Of a DNA stretch of 64,000 nucleotides, positions 48,769-58,113 are shown piece by piece. Within the stretch, counting starts at the first letter, position 1, and each line of letters opens with the position of its first letter. The notes below the pieces were generated by a model. The model worked only from the letters and a program-made list of their open reading frames with translations, was not told where the DNA came from and did not search any database. The stretch spans positions 2,728,001-2,792,000 of the forward strand of contig NZ_WKJQ01000001.1 of NCBI RefSeq assembly GCF_009674625.1. Direction: 5' to 3'. A program made the translations under genes and the position numbers. The stretch is from Haloferax marinum (GTDB taxonomy: Archaea > Halobacteriota > Halobacteria > Halobacteriales > Haloferacaceae).

Positions 48769-49515
48769 TCAGTTTCCGGGGCGGTACTCGACGAGCGTCA
48801 TCTCGAACGCCGGCTCGTCGTCACCTTCCTCTTCGTAGAACGCCATGTAGCCTGGGAGCGGACTCTCCGGTGAGACACAACTCTCCCAGAAGACGCTTCC
48901 GTTCATCCGAACGACGAAGTCCGCGCACTGGAGGCCAGCGTACGAGGAGGTGCTCACGACGTCGAAGCTCACGTTCCCGTTCGACCCGGAGACTTCCCAT
49001 CCATCGCCGACTTCGAGCGTCTCACCGTCGACACCGCTGTAGTACGGCGAGTTGAAGCCGACCGTCGCGACGGACCCCGACGGACTGCCAGAGAGTTCGC
49101 TGTAGAGTTGGTCTCGTGACGCGGTCACGGTCTGCTCGCTCGTCATCTCGGGCGAAGACACCGTCGTTCGGATGGTGACGTTCTCTTCGGTCGCCGAGAC
49201 GACTTCCCACTCGTACGTCGCCGTCTCTTCGAGGTTCGGAGATTCGACTTCGTACCGATAGTACTGACCGGCCCGGAACTGCTCGTCCCACGACTGGTTG
49301 AAGTCGAAGGTCGCCGCTTTGGCGCTGTCCGACCCACCGCTTCCGGCGGTGTCGTCAGTCGCCGTCGCCGTGGCCGTCGCCGTCTCCGTCGCTGTGGCGG
49401 TTTCGGTCACGGCGTCGTTGGCCGCCGTCGTTGCGTCTTCACCACCCGCCCCGCCCGAACAACCAGCCACGAGGACTAGAAGCGCGACGAGGAGGGTCTT
49501 CCACACTGCATTCAT
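48769..49515 (-). CDS. Sec-type lipoprotein, unknown
   Basis: A 248-residue protein with a signal peptide and lipobox at Cys19 (LLVALLVLVAGC) and no twin-arginine pair, so a Sec lipoprotein. A low-complexity Thr/Ala linker (TETATATETATATATATDD) leads to a beta-rich domain of about 170 residues (QYYRYEVESPNLEETATYEWEVVSATEENVTIRTTV). No recognised catalytic motif. Extracellular location is expected. Confidence 0.7.
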   Translation of the reverse strand: MNAVWKTLLVALLVLVAGCSGGAGGEDATTAANDAVTETATATETATATATATDDTAGSGGSDSAKAATFDFNQSWDEQFRAGQYYRYEVESPNLEETATYEWEVVSATEENVTIRTTVSSPEMTSEQTVTASRDQLYSELSGSPSGSVATVGFNSPYYSGVDGETLEVGDGWEVSGSNGNVSFDVVSTSSYAGLQCADFVVRMNGSVFWESCVSPESPLPGYMAFYEEEGDDEPAFEMTLVEYRPGN

Positions 49516-49660
49516 ATCCTACCCGATGAGCGTGAGGGTTATAATATGGGTGTTTCACAGAGTATCTCTCCGGCGAGAACGTCGTCTCTCGACCAGTGTT
49601 TCGCTCCCAGTCCGGTGACCCGTCTCTCGTCGAAGGCGTCGTCTCTCCTCGAGGGCGTCT

Positions 49661-50902
49661 TTACTCGTCGGACCCTTCGAGAACTTTCTCTGCGAGCGTC
49701 GGGACGAAGGTTCCGATGTCGGTCACCATCCCGATCGCCTGCGAGGACCCGCGGTCGAGCAGTTGCGTGACGGTGGCGGGGTTGATATCGACACAGACGG
49801 TCTTCGCCGTCGATGGCAGGCAGTTGCCGACGGCGACAGAGTGTAGAAGCGTCGAGAGCATGAGCACCATGTCGGCCTTGTGGGCCTGTTCACGGATGGC
49901 GTTCTGTGCTTCGATGGCGTCGGTGATGGTGTCTGGAAGCGGCCCGTCGTCACGGATGGACCCCGCGAGGACGTACGAGACGTCGTTTTTCACGCACTCG
50001 TACATCACGCCTTCTTTGATGAGACCTTCTTCGACGGCCGCTTCGATGCCGCCGGCCCGGATGACTTCGCTGATGGTGTAGATGTGGTGTTTGTGCCCCT
50101 TCCGTGGGTGTTCCATCGTCTCCATATCCATCCCGAGAGACGTGCCGTAGAGTCCGCGTTCGATGTCGTGGGTTGCGAATCCGTTGCCGGCCGAAATCAT
50201 GTCGATGTAGCCTTCGCGGATGAGTTCGGCCAACGCGTCGCCACCACCGGAGTGGATGAGTGCTGGACCGGCGACGACGAGAACGTTCCCCCCTTCTTCT
50301 TTCGTCTCGCGAAGCGCGTCTGCGACCTCACCGATGAGTGACTCGGAGGGTCGTTCCGACGAGACGCCACCTTGCATGAACCCGAACGGGCCAGAGGAGT
50401 CGCGGGGTCGCTCCGGTGGTTTGACGCGGATTCCTGCCTCGTCGGTGACGATGAGGTCGCCTTCGTCGACACTGTTGAGGACCTTCGTGTACGCACGTGG
50501 GCCGTCTTCTGCGTCAGGGTCGACCACGATGGCACAGTCCATCTCGATATCCTCTACTGAAAGCCACTCGCCGTCGTAGCGGACTTCGGTCGGGTGGTTG
50601 GTCGTCGAGTAGAATCCAATCGGGACGACCTGGTCTGCAGGCGAGGGTTCGACGTGTGCGTCCACCGGGTCGGTGAGGTTCGCCCCAATCTGATGGAGTT
50701 CGTGGAGAATCTCCTGAAGCTTTTTTTCGTCGTCGGCGGTGACGGCCATCCGGCAGTACGACGTCTTGTCTTTCTGTTTCCCGACGTCGAACTGCTCGAC
50801 GTCGAACTCCCCTCCCATGTCCATCACGATACCGAAGGCCTGTTGCATCATCCCGGAGTCGATGATGTGGCCCTCGAGTTCGACCGTACGCGTGTTCGTC
50901 AT
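49661..50902 (-). CDS. TIGR00300-family protein (LOR/SDH-like, ornithine cyclodeaminase group)
   Basis: A 413-residue protein of the archaeal LOR/SDH-domain family: VELEGHIIDSGMMQQAFGIVMDMGGEFDVEQFDVGK at the start, then PIGFYSTTNHPTEVRYDGEWL, LVVAGPALIHSGGGDALAELI and TAKTVCVDINPATVTQLLDRG. One archaeal member was reported to be an ornithine cyclodeaminase, converting ornithine to proline and ammonia. By that precedent this protein may act in arginine/proline metabolism, but I cannot confirm it. Start ATG 50902. Confidence 0.8.
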   Translation of the reverse strand: MTNTRTVELEGHIIDSGMMQQAFGIVMDMGGEFDVEQFDVGKQKDKTSYCRMAVTADDEKKLQEILHELHQIGANLTDPVDAHVEPSPADQVVPIGFYSTTNHPTEVRYDGEWLSVEDIEMDCAIVVDPDAEDGPRAYTKVLNSVDEGDLIVTDEAGIRVKPPERPRDSSGPFGFMQGGVSSERPSESLIGEVADALRETKEEGGNVLVVAGPALIHSGGGDALAELIREGYIDMISAGNGFATHDIERGLYGTSLGMDMETMEHPRKGHKHHIYTISEVIRAGGIEAAVEEGLIKEGVMYECVKNDVSYVLAGSIRDDGPLPDTITDAIEAQNAIREQAHKADMVLMLSTLLHSVAVGNCLPSTAKTVCVDINPATVTQLLDRGSSQAIGMVTDIGTFVPTLAEKVLEGSDE

Positions 50903-51009
50903 CGACGGAGAATCGGCCGTGGGGGCAAAGTGGGTTACGGACGCGACAGTCTGCGCTCCGACCGGTCGTTGGAAGCAGTCAGCAACGAAAGTCGAGGTGG
51001 ACTCCTCGC

Positions 51010-51492
51010 TCAGAACAGGATGCCCTTGAACAGGTTGGCGACGGTCCAGATTGCTTGCTCGATGAGGTTCCCCTCCTCACCAGAGACGCGGATTCGGTCG
51101 TCACGGACTGCCTGTTCGACTTCACCCAGTGGGTCCGACGAGGACGCGATGGTTTCGAGCGTCTCGCGGTCGGTGGTGATTCGGGTCGACGCCTCAGAGT
51201 TCGGCCCTGTCGCCACGTTCGATATCTGCATGTCGTCTTCGATGACGGCCGAGTACACGTGCGTCTGGTCACCGTCTTCGATGTAGACGTTCACCGTCTT
51301 TCCGGCGAGGAGGTCCTCGGCGAACGAGACGTCGAACTGGTCGGCGTTTTCGTTGTACAGTGCGAGGCCCTCCTCGAGGAGTGCCTTCATCTCCTCACTG
51401 GACGGGTCTGACTGTGCGAGTGCTGGCCCTGCGGAAGCCACGACGAGTGCGACGACGAAGAACAGCGAGATGAACCGATGTGCAGTTATCAT
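51010..51492 (-). CDS. Secreted haloarchaeal protein, unknown
   Basis: A 160-residue protein with a cleavable Sec signal (HRFISLFFVVALVVASAGPALAQ, about 1-27). The mature part, EEMKALLEEGLALYNENADQFDVSFAEDLLAGKTVNVYIEDGDQTHVYSAVI, then TRITTDRETLETIASSSDPLGEVEQAV, recurs in haloarchaeal secreted proteins. It is acidic and has no enzyme motif. Transcribed alone. Confidence 0.7.
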   Translation of the reverse strand: MITAHRFISLFFVVALVVASAGPALAQSDPSSEEMKALLEEGLALYNENADQFDVSFAEDLLAGKTVNVYIEDGDQTHVYSAVIEDDMQISNVATGPNSEASTRITTDRETLETIASSSDPLGEVEQAVRDDRIRVSGEEGNLIEQAIWTVANLFKGILF

Positions 51493-51560
51493 AGTCGGAG
51501 ATACCTTGGTCCCAACTGATATAATGGTATCCGCGATTGTTCAGTGAGTTGCTAAGATAT

Positions 51561-52505
51561 TCACGAGCGAATCGTCTGCAAGAACGACAGTACGTGGCCG
51601 AACGTCTGTTCGAAAGCCGTGTCGTAGTGGGCGAAGTGGTCCGTCGGGAGTTCGACGAGCGTCGCGTTGTCGAGTTTGTCGGCGAGGGAGGCGACGTCGT
51701 CGGCAGGTGCCAGTTCGTCACGCGTTCCGGCGACGAGGAGTGCTGGACAGGTGATGGCTTCGGGGTCAGAGACTGCGTCGTATCGGAACATCGAGAGGAA
51801 CACCCGTGCAGGCGTCTCGTCGCGCCACGCACTCCCCGGCGAGAGGAGTTCTCGATACGCGACACGGACTGACCGTGATTCGAAGACCGACATCGACGTG
51901 CCGTCACCGACGACGGGCACGCGATACGGCCCGAGAAGACGAGACTGCACCTTGTCGCGCACGCCCGCGGCGAGCGCAGCGAGCGTTCCACGAACGCCTC
52001 GCCCACCCATCACGGCCGAGCCGTCGAGCATCGGATTCTGTGCGACGACGCCGGCGACACGCCGGTCTTCGGCGGCAACCTGGAGCGCGTACCCACCGGA
52101 GAGACCGGCACCCCAGAGGACGACACGGTTGCCGTCTATCTCCGGGCGCTCGCGTAGCCCGTCGACCGCGGCGTGCCAGTCAGCAATCTGCGCGTCGGGT
52201 GCCACGAGATTTCGAGGCTCGCCGTCCGAGTCACCAGTGTTGCGATAATCGAATACGAACGCGGCGTAGCCTGCTTCGGCCAACCGTTCGGCGTAGGTTC
52301 GAAGACCGAAGCGCCGGTCTGTGGCGAGTTCGCCGGCCATGACCACGACGGGCGGCGAGTCGACACCATCGGGTCGGTAGAGCCAGCCTGCACAGTCTGT
52401 CCCGTCGCTCGTGAAGGTGAGACTGACGCGAGAGTAGTCGAAGTGAGACGGCCGGCGAGGGCCGCGGGCCGCCGGCGGTTCACCACGGTGACGCCACGCG
52501 TTCAC
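51561..52505 (-). CDS. Alpha/beta hydrolase (dienelactone hydrolase-like)
   Basis: A 314-residue hydrolase with the Ser nucleophile in GAGLSGGYAL, a likely acid Asp in LVAGTRDELAPADDV and the base in LPTDHFAHYDTA. Such proteins often act on dienelactones or acyl substrates. GTG 52505 overlaps the upstream stop in GTGA, which fixes the start and shows translational coupling. Substrate unknown. Confidence 0.8.
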   Translation of the reverse strand: MNAWRHRGEPPAARGPRRPSHFDYSRVSLTFTSDGTDCAGWLYRPDGVDSPPVVVMAGELATDRRFGLRTYAERLAEAGYAAFVFDYRNTGDSDGEPRNLVAPDAQIADWHAAVDGLRERPEIDGNRVVLWGAGLSGGYALQVAAEDRRVAGVVAQNPMLDGSAVMGGRGVRGTLAALAAGVRDKVQSRLLGPYRVPVVGDGTSMSVFESRSVRVAYRELLSPGSAWRDETPARVFLSMFRYDAVSDPEAITCPALLVAGTRDELAPADDVASLADKLDNATLVELPTDHFAHYDTAFEQTFGHVLSFLQTIRS

Positions 52506-52855
52506 GCCGTTCCCCCCTGGTAGAGCGTCTCCAGAACTCGCTCGGAGAGGTCCTCGTCGTCGAGTGCGTAGCTGTTGTACGCCTGAATCCACTCCTCTTC
52601 GAGTCGCCACGTCGCCTGCACGTCGTCTTCGCTGCGAATAATCGTCGCTTCGACGGTCATCGGTTCCCAGTCGTCTTGTGCCAGGTCGAGGAACGCTGTG
52701 ACCGCGCGTCCGACCTCACCGTGGTCGGGCTTGACGTCCGGAAACGCCGTGAGATACGTCAGCGACACCGTCTCGTCGAGTGAGACCGACTCGACGCTGA
52801 TGCCGTTTCCACGGAGCGCTTCCTCGATATCGGTGACCGGTTCGAGGTCGTTCAT
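52502..52855 (-). CDS. Haloarchaeal hypothetical protein coupled to a hydrolase
   Basis: A 117-residue protein. MNDLEPVTDIEEALRGNGISVESVSLDETVSLTYLTAFP, then the strand EDDVQATWRLEEEWIQAYNSY, then LSERVLETLYQG. An alpha/beta fold is likely, but no known domain is seen. Its stop (52502-52504) overlaps the hydrolase GTG. The pair presumably functions together. Confidence 0.65.
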   Translation of the reverse strand: MNDLEPVTDIEEALRGNGISVESVSLDETVSLTYLTAFPDVKPDHGEVGRAVTAFLDLAQDDWEPMTVEATIIRSEDDVQATWRLEEEWIQAYNSYALDDEDLSERVLETLYQGGTA

Positions 52856-52915
52856 GCAAGGCGATACGGCACCCGCCGGCTAAACGTTTGCCGCGAGACA
52901 TGAGTGTGTACCCGA

Positions 52916-53626
52916 CTACGGTTCGGCGACGGCGTCGAGCACTGCGTCGTGGAGCGAAAACAGCGGTTCGATGTCGCCAGCGGCGTACTCGACCAGGAGG
53001 CGAGTCAGTTCGGTGTGGGTTCGCGTGTGGCCGAGGTCGTTGACGACGCCTTCGACGTAGCGTTCTCCCAGGGCCTCACCGACGTGAGCGCCCTTCACGT
53101 GGGAGTCGTCGATGCCGAGGTGGTCGAGGTACCCCACCGGAAGGTCGTAGTCGTCGTACCACACCGTCGGTTGGTCGATTCCTGCCTCCTCGCAGGCCTT
53201 CCACAGCGCAGGTATCTCTCTGTTGCGGCGGACTGCGTGGGGATAGGCCGTCGCGGCGAGCGTGCCGAGGTCGACGTGGTCCGAAAAGAGCGCGTCGACC
53301 CGAGCGGGGGCCTCGGACCAAATGCCCTCGTCTGCGACCTCCTTCGCCCACGCCCGGAGGTGGTGTTCGTCGAAGAACTCGCCGTTGTACGTGACGACGG
53401 GGCCGCCTCGCTTCTCACACCACTCGACGACGTCTCGAAGGAGCGTCGCAGTGTGTTCCGGACTCCAATCGCCGTCGCGGAGGATAACCTCGATTTCGGT
53501 GTCGTCACCGACTCGGTGACCGAGGCCGACGGCGACCAATTCGAACTTTTCGGTGTTCTGAAAGTTTCTCGGTGTACCACGCGGACTAGCTGTCTCGATG
53601 TCGAGTGCGAGTCGCCCCTCGTCCAT
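52916..53626 (-). CDS. YprB-like RNase H-fold exonuclease
   Basis: A 236-residue protein of the DnaQ-like exonuclease fold. Motif I is LALDIETASP (Asp9, Glu11), motif II is VVTYNGEFFDEHHLR, and a later Asp is in AAGDIEPLF near the end. Similar archaeal proteins are predicted 3'-5' exonucleases. ATG 53626 is used; the longer in-frame extension is proline- and arginine-rich. Divergent from the LURP-one-like gene. Confidence 0.75.
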   Translation of the reverse strand: MDEGRLALDIETASPRGTPRNFQNTEKFELVAVGLGHRVGDDTEIEVILRDGDWSPEHTATLLRDVVEWCEKRGGPVVTYNGEFFDEHHLRAWAKEVADEGIWSEAPARVDALFSDHVDLGTLAATAYPHAVRRNREIPALWKACEEAGIDQPTVWYDDYDLPVGYLDHLGIDDSHVKGAHVGEALGERYVEGVVNDLGHTRTHTELTRLLVEYAAGDIEPLFSLHDAVLDAVAEP

Positions 53627-53795
53627 ACTCAGGACGTCTCCGATTGGGTACAAAAACGGACGGGTTCGGCGAACTGGGCCGACTTCCACGGCAGCGACTG
53701 GACGTGGGTATTCCACGGACGTTGAACGTCAGTTCCCGACGACATTCTTTTCAACTTTCCTACAGATTCATCTCCTCATCACTCGATATGTGAGT

Positions 53796-54362
53796 ATGGC
53801 CCGACGACAACGAGCGGAGACACGACGTGCACGACGAGAAGACCGCGGTGTCGGCCGACGCGGTGGGCGACGCGAGTGGAACCGGTACAAGATGACACAG
53901 AAACTCGTCTCCATCGGGGACGACTACTACGTCGAGAACCAGGCCGGTCAGAAGGTGTTCAAAGTCGACGGCAAGGCGATTCGCGTCCGGGACACGCTGA
54001 AGATGGACGACCTCCAAAGCAGTGATTCGTACACTATCAAAGAGCGAATCGTCCGGGTCAAAGATACGATGACGGTCCAGAAGAACGGCCGTCCAGCGGC
54101 GACGGTGAAGAAGGCGCTCATCACGCCGCTTCGTGACCGGTTTACCGTCGAAATTCACGGCGGCCCAAATCTCACTGTCAAAGGGAACATCCTCGCCCAC
54201 GAGTACAGACTCATGCGAAACGGTGAGAAAGTCGCAGAAGTCTCGAAGAAGTGGTTCAGAATCCGCGACTCTTACGGCATCGAAATATCACCAGAGATGG
54301 ACACCGGTCTCGTGATTGCCTGTACTGTCGCGCTCGACATGATAGTCCATCCGACGCGGTGA
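53796..54362 (+). CDS. LURP-one-related/YxjI-family protein
   Basis: A 188-residue protein. A very basic N-terminus (MARRQRAETRRARREDRGVGRRGGRR) precedes a Tubby-like beta barrel: KLVSIGDDYYVENQAGQKVFKVDGKAIRVRDTL, RVKDTMTVQKNGRPAATVKKALI, RFTVEIHGGPNLTVKGNIL, ending IEISPEMDTGLVIACTVALDMI. This is the LOR/YxjI fold, with a hydrophobic last helix. Function unknown. ATG 53796. Confidence 0.8.
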   Translation: MARRQRAETRRARREDRGVGRRGGRREWNRYKMTQKLVSIGDDYYVENQAGQKVFKVDGKAIRVRDTLKMDDLQSSDSYTIKERIVRVKDTMTVQKNGRPAATVKKALITPLRDRFTVEIHGGPNLTVKGNILAHEYRLMRNGEKVAEVSKKWFRIRDSYGIEISPEMDTGLVIACTVALDMIVHPTR

Positions 54363-54369
54363 GCGCTCT

Positions 54370-54528
54370 GTGAGTTCCGGCCAAACCGAACAGGTGCGAC
54401 GGAATCTCGTCGAGTCCCTCCGAGACCGAGGCTACGTCTACACCAACCGTGTCGAGAGGGCCATGCAGTCCGTGCCGCGACACGAGTTCGTCCCGCTTAT
54501 CGGAGAACACGGGTTCGCAAAAGAGTGA
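54370..54528 (+). pseudogene. Truncated protein-L-isoaspartate methyltransferase (pcm) remnant
   Basis: GTG 54370 begins 52 codons that match the N-terminus of archaeal Pcm (NLVESLRDRGYVYTNRVERAMQSVPRHEFVP). The frame then ends at GEHGFAKE-stop, before the SAM-binding region. Intact Pcm proteins have about 200 or more residues, and no continuation is seen in the next 150 bases. This is a broken copy, starting seven bases after the LURP-one-like stop. A functional pcm is presumably elsewhere. Confidence 0.75.
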
Positions 54529-54687
54529 GTGAACGGCTGCATTCACCCCGGAACACACGCCGACAGTTTGTCACGCGGAGATGAGTCGGCTCCAACTACG
54601 CAGAATTCTATCGTACTGAGCGGTCTCCGGAACGGTCGAGGGTGTACTCCAAACATGTAGACAACAAACATTATCTCTTGATCGAAC

Positions 54688-56043
54688 ATGATTTCCGATA
54701 TGCAAATCTCTCCCCCTGACTGGTCCCGTACAACCCCCACGAGGCGTCGGTTTTTACAGGGAAGCGGGTTGGTCCTCGCTTCACTCGCCGGATGTACCGG
54801 GTCGGAGGTCAAAGATACGGATGGAGACGGAGTCGTCGATTCGAAGGACTACGCTCCCCGTGACCCCGACGTGCGATTTAAATCCGACGTCCAAGGTACT
54901 GCAGCCGTTACAAAGCAGTCACCGACACCAACCGCGACGGCGACTCCGCAGGCGACTCCGACACAAACCCCTACTCCGACGCCGACACCCGCACCGTCGA
55001 GCGGAACTTCGATGCTCACCGCGAAGAACCCGGAATCACTCGAACGGACGTCCTACATCAGTTCCTATGGAACTGCTGAGGTGACGGTGAACGTCTCCCC
55101 CGACGAGTTCACAGAGACTGAAATCAGTGGAACGGACCTCGTCGTGTTCCTCGGCGGGTACCCCCGCGAACGCGAGTACGCCCGTGGACGAACCGCCATC
55201 GAGCCTGACGAGTCCAGGTCGTATACGATTTCTATCGACTTCCCCAACGACGCGACGGGTCGTCCACTTCACTATCTCGCACTTCTCGTCTCGTCAGATA
55301 CCGACCTCGAGGATGCATCGAACGACGACTTATCTTTCTTCCACGAAACCGACCCGTTCGTCGTCGACGAAGAGACGTTCGAACCGGAGCGAACGACGGT
55401 TCCCGAACTAGAATCGATGGGCTCCGAGTCCGGAGAGAACTACTCACGTTTCGACACCGAGGGAATGTGGGACATCACGGTTACCGGGCGAACGAATGGA
55501 ACGAACTGGGAAGCGTATTTCTACGTCTACAAAGCCGCGTACGTCATTCACAGGCGGAAAGATCACGGTCGAAACTGGGCCGACTTCGTCAATTACGAGA
55601 TGCAAAACGGGTATCTCGAGAGCTGGGCGACGCTCCTCTACGACGTCGCGAACGACATCGGATTCACCGAGAAACGGGTCCAAGCGGAGTTCGTGATTGA
55701 CTTCGTTCAGGGTCTCCCGTACGTTCCAGACGACGTCTCTTCCGGATTCGACGACTACACGAAGTTCACCGTCGAGACGCTTGGCGAACTCGGCGGTGAC
55801 TGTGAAGACACAGCGATACTCCTCGCCGGTGTGTTGCAGGCGGAACCGTTTGGTTACGACACCGTTCTCATTCACCTGCCGGAGCACATGGGTGTCGGAA
55901 TCAAAGGCAGGGACCTTCGGGGAACGTACTGGGAACTGGATGGCAACCAGTACTACTACATCGAGACCACCGGTGAGAACTGGGGGGTCGGTGACCTACC
56001 GGACGAGTACCGTGACGACTCGGCGTACGTCTATCAAGTGTAG
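54688..56043 (+). CDS. Transglutaminase-like Tat lipoprotein with thrombospondin-type Ca repeat
   Basis: A 451-residue exported protein. A twin-arginine signal (TRRRFLQGSGL) and lipobox at Cys36 (LASLAGC) give a lipid anchor. DTDGDGVVDSKDYAPRDPD (43-61) is a thrombospondin type-3-like calcium-binding repeat. A Thr/Pro linker (78-106) leads to a beta domain (about 125-240). The C-terminal part has a transglutaminase-like core with Cys in LGGDCEDTAILLAGVL, His in LPEHMGVGI and an acidic partner in YYYIETTGENW. Cross-linking or protease activity at the cell surface is plausible. Confidence 0.8.
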   Translation: MISDMQISPPDWSRTTPTRRRFLQGSGLVLASLAGCTGSEVKDTDGDGVVDSKDYAPRDPDVRFKSDVQGTAAVTKQSPTPTATATPQATPTQTPTPTPTPAPSSGTSMLTAKNPESLERTSYISSYGTAEVTVNVSPDEFTETEISGTDLVVFLGGYPREREYARGRTAIEPDESRSYTISIDFPNDATGRPLHYLALLVSSDTDLEDASNDDLSFFHETDPFVVDEETFEPERTTVPELESMGSESGENYSRFDTEGMWDITVTGRTNGTNWEAYFYVYKAAYVIHRRKDHGRNWADFVNYEMQNGYLESWATLLYDVANDIGFTEKRVQAEFVIDFVQGLPYVPDDVSSGFDDYTKFTVETLGELGGDCEDTAILLAGVLQAEPFGYDTVLIHLPEHMGVGIKGRDLRGTYWELDGNQYYYIETTGENWGVGDLPDEYRDDSAYVYQV

Positions 56044-56136
56044 ACCAGTTTTACTTCGAGAATGTTCCGCGGGTTCGTCGCCGGTGGTAGCGATGTCACT
56101 CGGTGGTCAGTCTGGATAAAGAAGGTTTTCGGCGAT

Positions 56137-57606
56137 TTACTCGCTGCCGAACATCTGGCGCATCATCGGGTGCATCTCCATGAGCTGCTCTTCTGCGATC
56201 TCCTCGTACAGTTTGTACGTGATGGAGACCGTCAGCAGCAGCCCCGTCCCGGAGACGGCACCGATGGTGCCCAGCATGTTCGCCATGACGGCGAGTAGGC
56301 CGACGAGCGCGCCACCGATGACGGTCACTTGCGGGATGTACCGCTCCATGACCTTCTCGATGACCTGCGGGTTACGTCGGAAGCCGGGAATCTGCATCCC
56401 GGAGTTCTGAATCTGTCGTGCCGTCGATTCGGGGCCCATGCCCGTCGTCTCGACCCAGAAGACAGCGAACACCGCGCCACCGACGATCATGAACGTGAGG
56501 TCGATGAGCACGCGGATTGCGATGTCGAGGGGGTCGGCCGACGTGAGGCCCAGGAACCACATCCAGTCGGAGCGCGACTGGATGGGCGCGAGGTAGTAGA
56601 ACAGGCCACCGGTGACCTGCCCACTCGCGTACTCGCCCAGCCACGCGGGCATGGCCGCCCACTGGCTGTCGAGGATGCGCCCGAGGAACTGGATGTTCGC
56701 CTGCAGGGCGCGGACGAGAATCATCGGCAGGACACTCGCGTAGATGAGTTTGACCGGGAAGCGTCCGCGAGCACCCTTCACACGAGCGTGCGAGAGGGGA
56801 ATCTCGACGCGGACACTCTCGGCGTAGACGACGATGCCGAAGATGAGCACCGTCGTGATGAGCGCGAGCAGTTGACCCTGACCGAGGAAGAGGGTCGACA
56901 GCAGGTCGGTCGGCGAACTCGGGAGTTGGACCGAGCCGGTGATGATACCGAGCCACGTCGGGAAGAAGCCCGACGCGCCACCGAGGCCCTGCCAGCTGAA
57001 CAGCCCACCGACGAGCTGCTGGCTGACCCCAGCGATGATGAACAGCCCAACACCGGAGCCGACGCCCCACTTGCTGACGATCTCGTCCATGAACAGGATG
57101 AGGACACCACCGACGGCGATCTGCGCGAAGATGAGTGTCTTCACGCCGAACGTACCGACGCCGAGCGAATTCGCGACGGCCGGGTCGGCCGGCAGGAATC
57201 CGCCAGCGAACACCATCGGCAGGCCCGTCAGGACGATCATGACCCCGACGAGCAGCTTCTGCAGACCCTGATAGAGGATCTGGTCACGTGGATTGTTGTC
57301 GGTGTCGAGCCCGAGCAGGTCAGCACCGCCAAGCAGTTGTAAGACAATGCTCGCGGTGACGATGGGACCGATACCCAGTTGGAGCACAGAGCCCTGCTGA
57401 CCGGCGAGAATCGACCGGAACTGACCGAAGAGGTCGTTCGCGGCCGCCGCGTCCACACCGAACAGCGTCACGTTCGTCAGGAAGAAGTACAGCACGAGAA
57501 TGCCACCAGTCCACCCGAGTTTTCGGCGGAACGGTACGTGTCCCTCCGGTCGGGCGACTGCAGGCATCCGCGCCAGCACTGGTTCGGCGGCGTCCTTCCA
57601 TCCCAT
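56137..57606 (-). CDS. secY: Preprotein translocase subunit SecY
   Basis: A 489-residue, ten-helix protein-conducting channel subunit. It begins WKDAAEPVLARMPAVARPEGHVPFRRKLGWT; the plug/helix 2 region includes GPIVTASIVLQLLGGADLLGLD, and later RFPVKLIYASVLPMILVRALQANIQF with the NIQF-type segment of archaeal SecY. It follows rpl15 by three bases as the last gene of the ribosomal operon, a standard order linking ribosome and translocon synthesis. Confidence 0.96.
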   Translation of the reverse strand: MGWKDAAEPVLARMPAVARPEGHVPFRRKLGWTGGILVLYFFLTNVTLFGVDAAAANDLFGQFRSILAGQQGSVLQLGIGPIVTASIVLQLLGGADLLGLDTDNNPRDQILYQGLQKLLVGVMIVLTGLPMVFAGGFLPADPAVANSLGVGTFGVKTLIFAQIAVGGVLILFMDEIVSKWGVGSGVGLFIIAGVSQQLVGGLFSWQGLGGASGFFPTWLGIITGSVQLPSSPTDLLSTLFLGQGQLLALITTVLIFGIVVYAESVRVEIPLSHARVKGARGRFPVKLIYASVLPMILVRALQANIQFLGRILDSQWAAMPAWLGEYASGQVTGGLFYYLAPIQSRSDWMWFLGLTSADPLDIAIRVLIDLTFMIVGGAVFAVFWVETTGMGPESTARQIQNSGMQIPGFRRNPQVIEKVMERYIPQVTVIGGALVGLLAVMANMLGTIGAVSGTGLLLTVSITYKLYEEIAEEQLMEMHPMMRQMFGSE

Positions 57607-57609
57607 GAT

Positions 57610-58113
57610 TTATTCCTCGTTATCCTCGTCGGCGTCGGCGTCCGCTTCCGCTTCGGCCTCGGCCGCTTTCTCTGCGCGTTCGGAGAGTTCGGCGCTGCCG
57701 CCAGCCTCTTCGATGAGTTCGACGGCACCGGCCGTGAACGCGTCAGCGACGACGTTCAGTTCGTTGCGAACCTGGCCGCCACCGAGCACCTTCACGACGT
57801 CTGCTTCCCAGCCGTCTTCGGCCACGTCGCGAGCGTCGATGGTGTATGCGTCACCGTCTTTCTCGGCGACTCCGTCGGCGGCGAGGAGTGCGGCGTCCTC
57901 GTCGAGCTTCTGGACTTTGACTTCGGCGACGGTGTCCTGAAGCGTGTCCGGACGCTTGAACCCGTGCTTGCCGAGCGGTTCGTAGTTGTGGAACTCGTGC
58001 TTGTCGCGCCCGGCACGGCCACGGCCACCACGGTGTCCGGCACCACGCCGGTTCTTGTGGGTACCGCCGCTGTGCGTCCGGGAGCCACGTTGGCGTCGTT
58101 TCTTGGACGTCAT
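57610..58113 (-). CDS. rpl15: 50S ribosomal protein uL15
   Basis: A 167-residue large-subunit protein. It begins MTSKKRRQRGSRTHSGGTHKNRRGAGHRGGRGRAG, the Gly/Arg-rich 23S rRNA-binding N-terminus, continues with GFKRPD and KVLGGGQVRNELNV, and ends in a long acidic tail (about 30 Ala/Glu/Asp residues) typical of halophiles. ATG 58113 overlaps the stop of rpl30 (ATGA). Part of the spc-type operon. Confidence 0.95.
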   Translation of the reverse strand: MTSKKRRQRGSRTHSGGTHKNRRGAGHRGGRGRAGRDKHEFHNYEPLGKHGFKRPDTLQDTVAEVKVQKLDEDAALLAADGVAEKDGDAYTIDARDVAEDGWEADVVKVLGGGQVRNELNVVADAFTAGAVELIEEAGGSAELSERAEKAAEAEAEADADADEDNEE

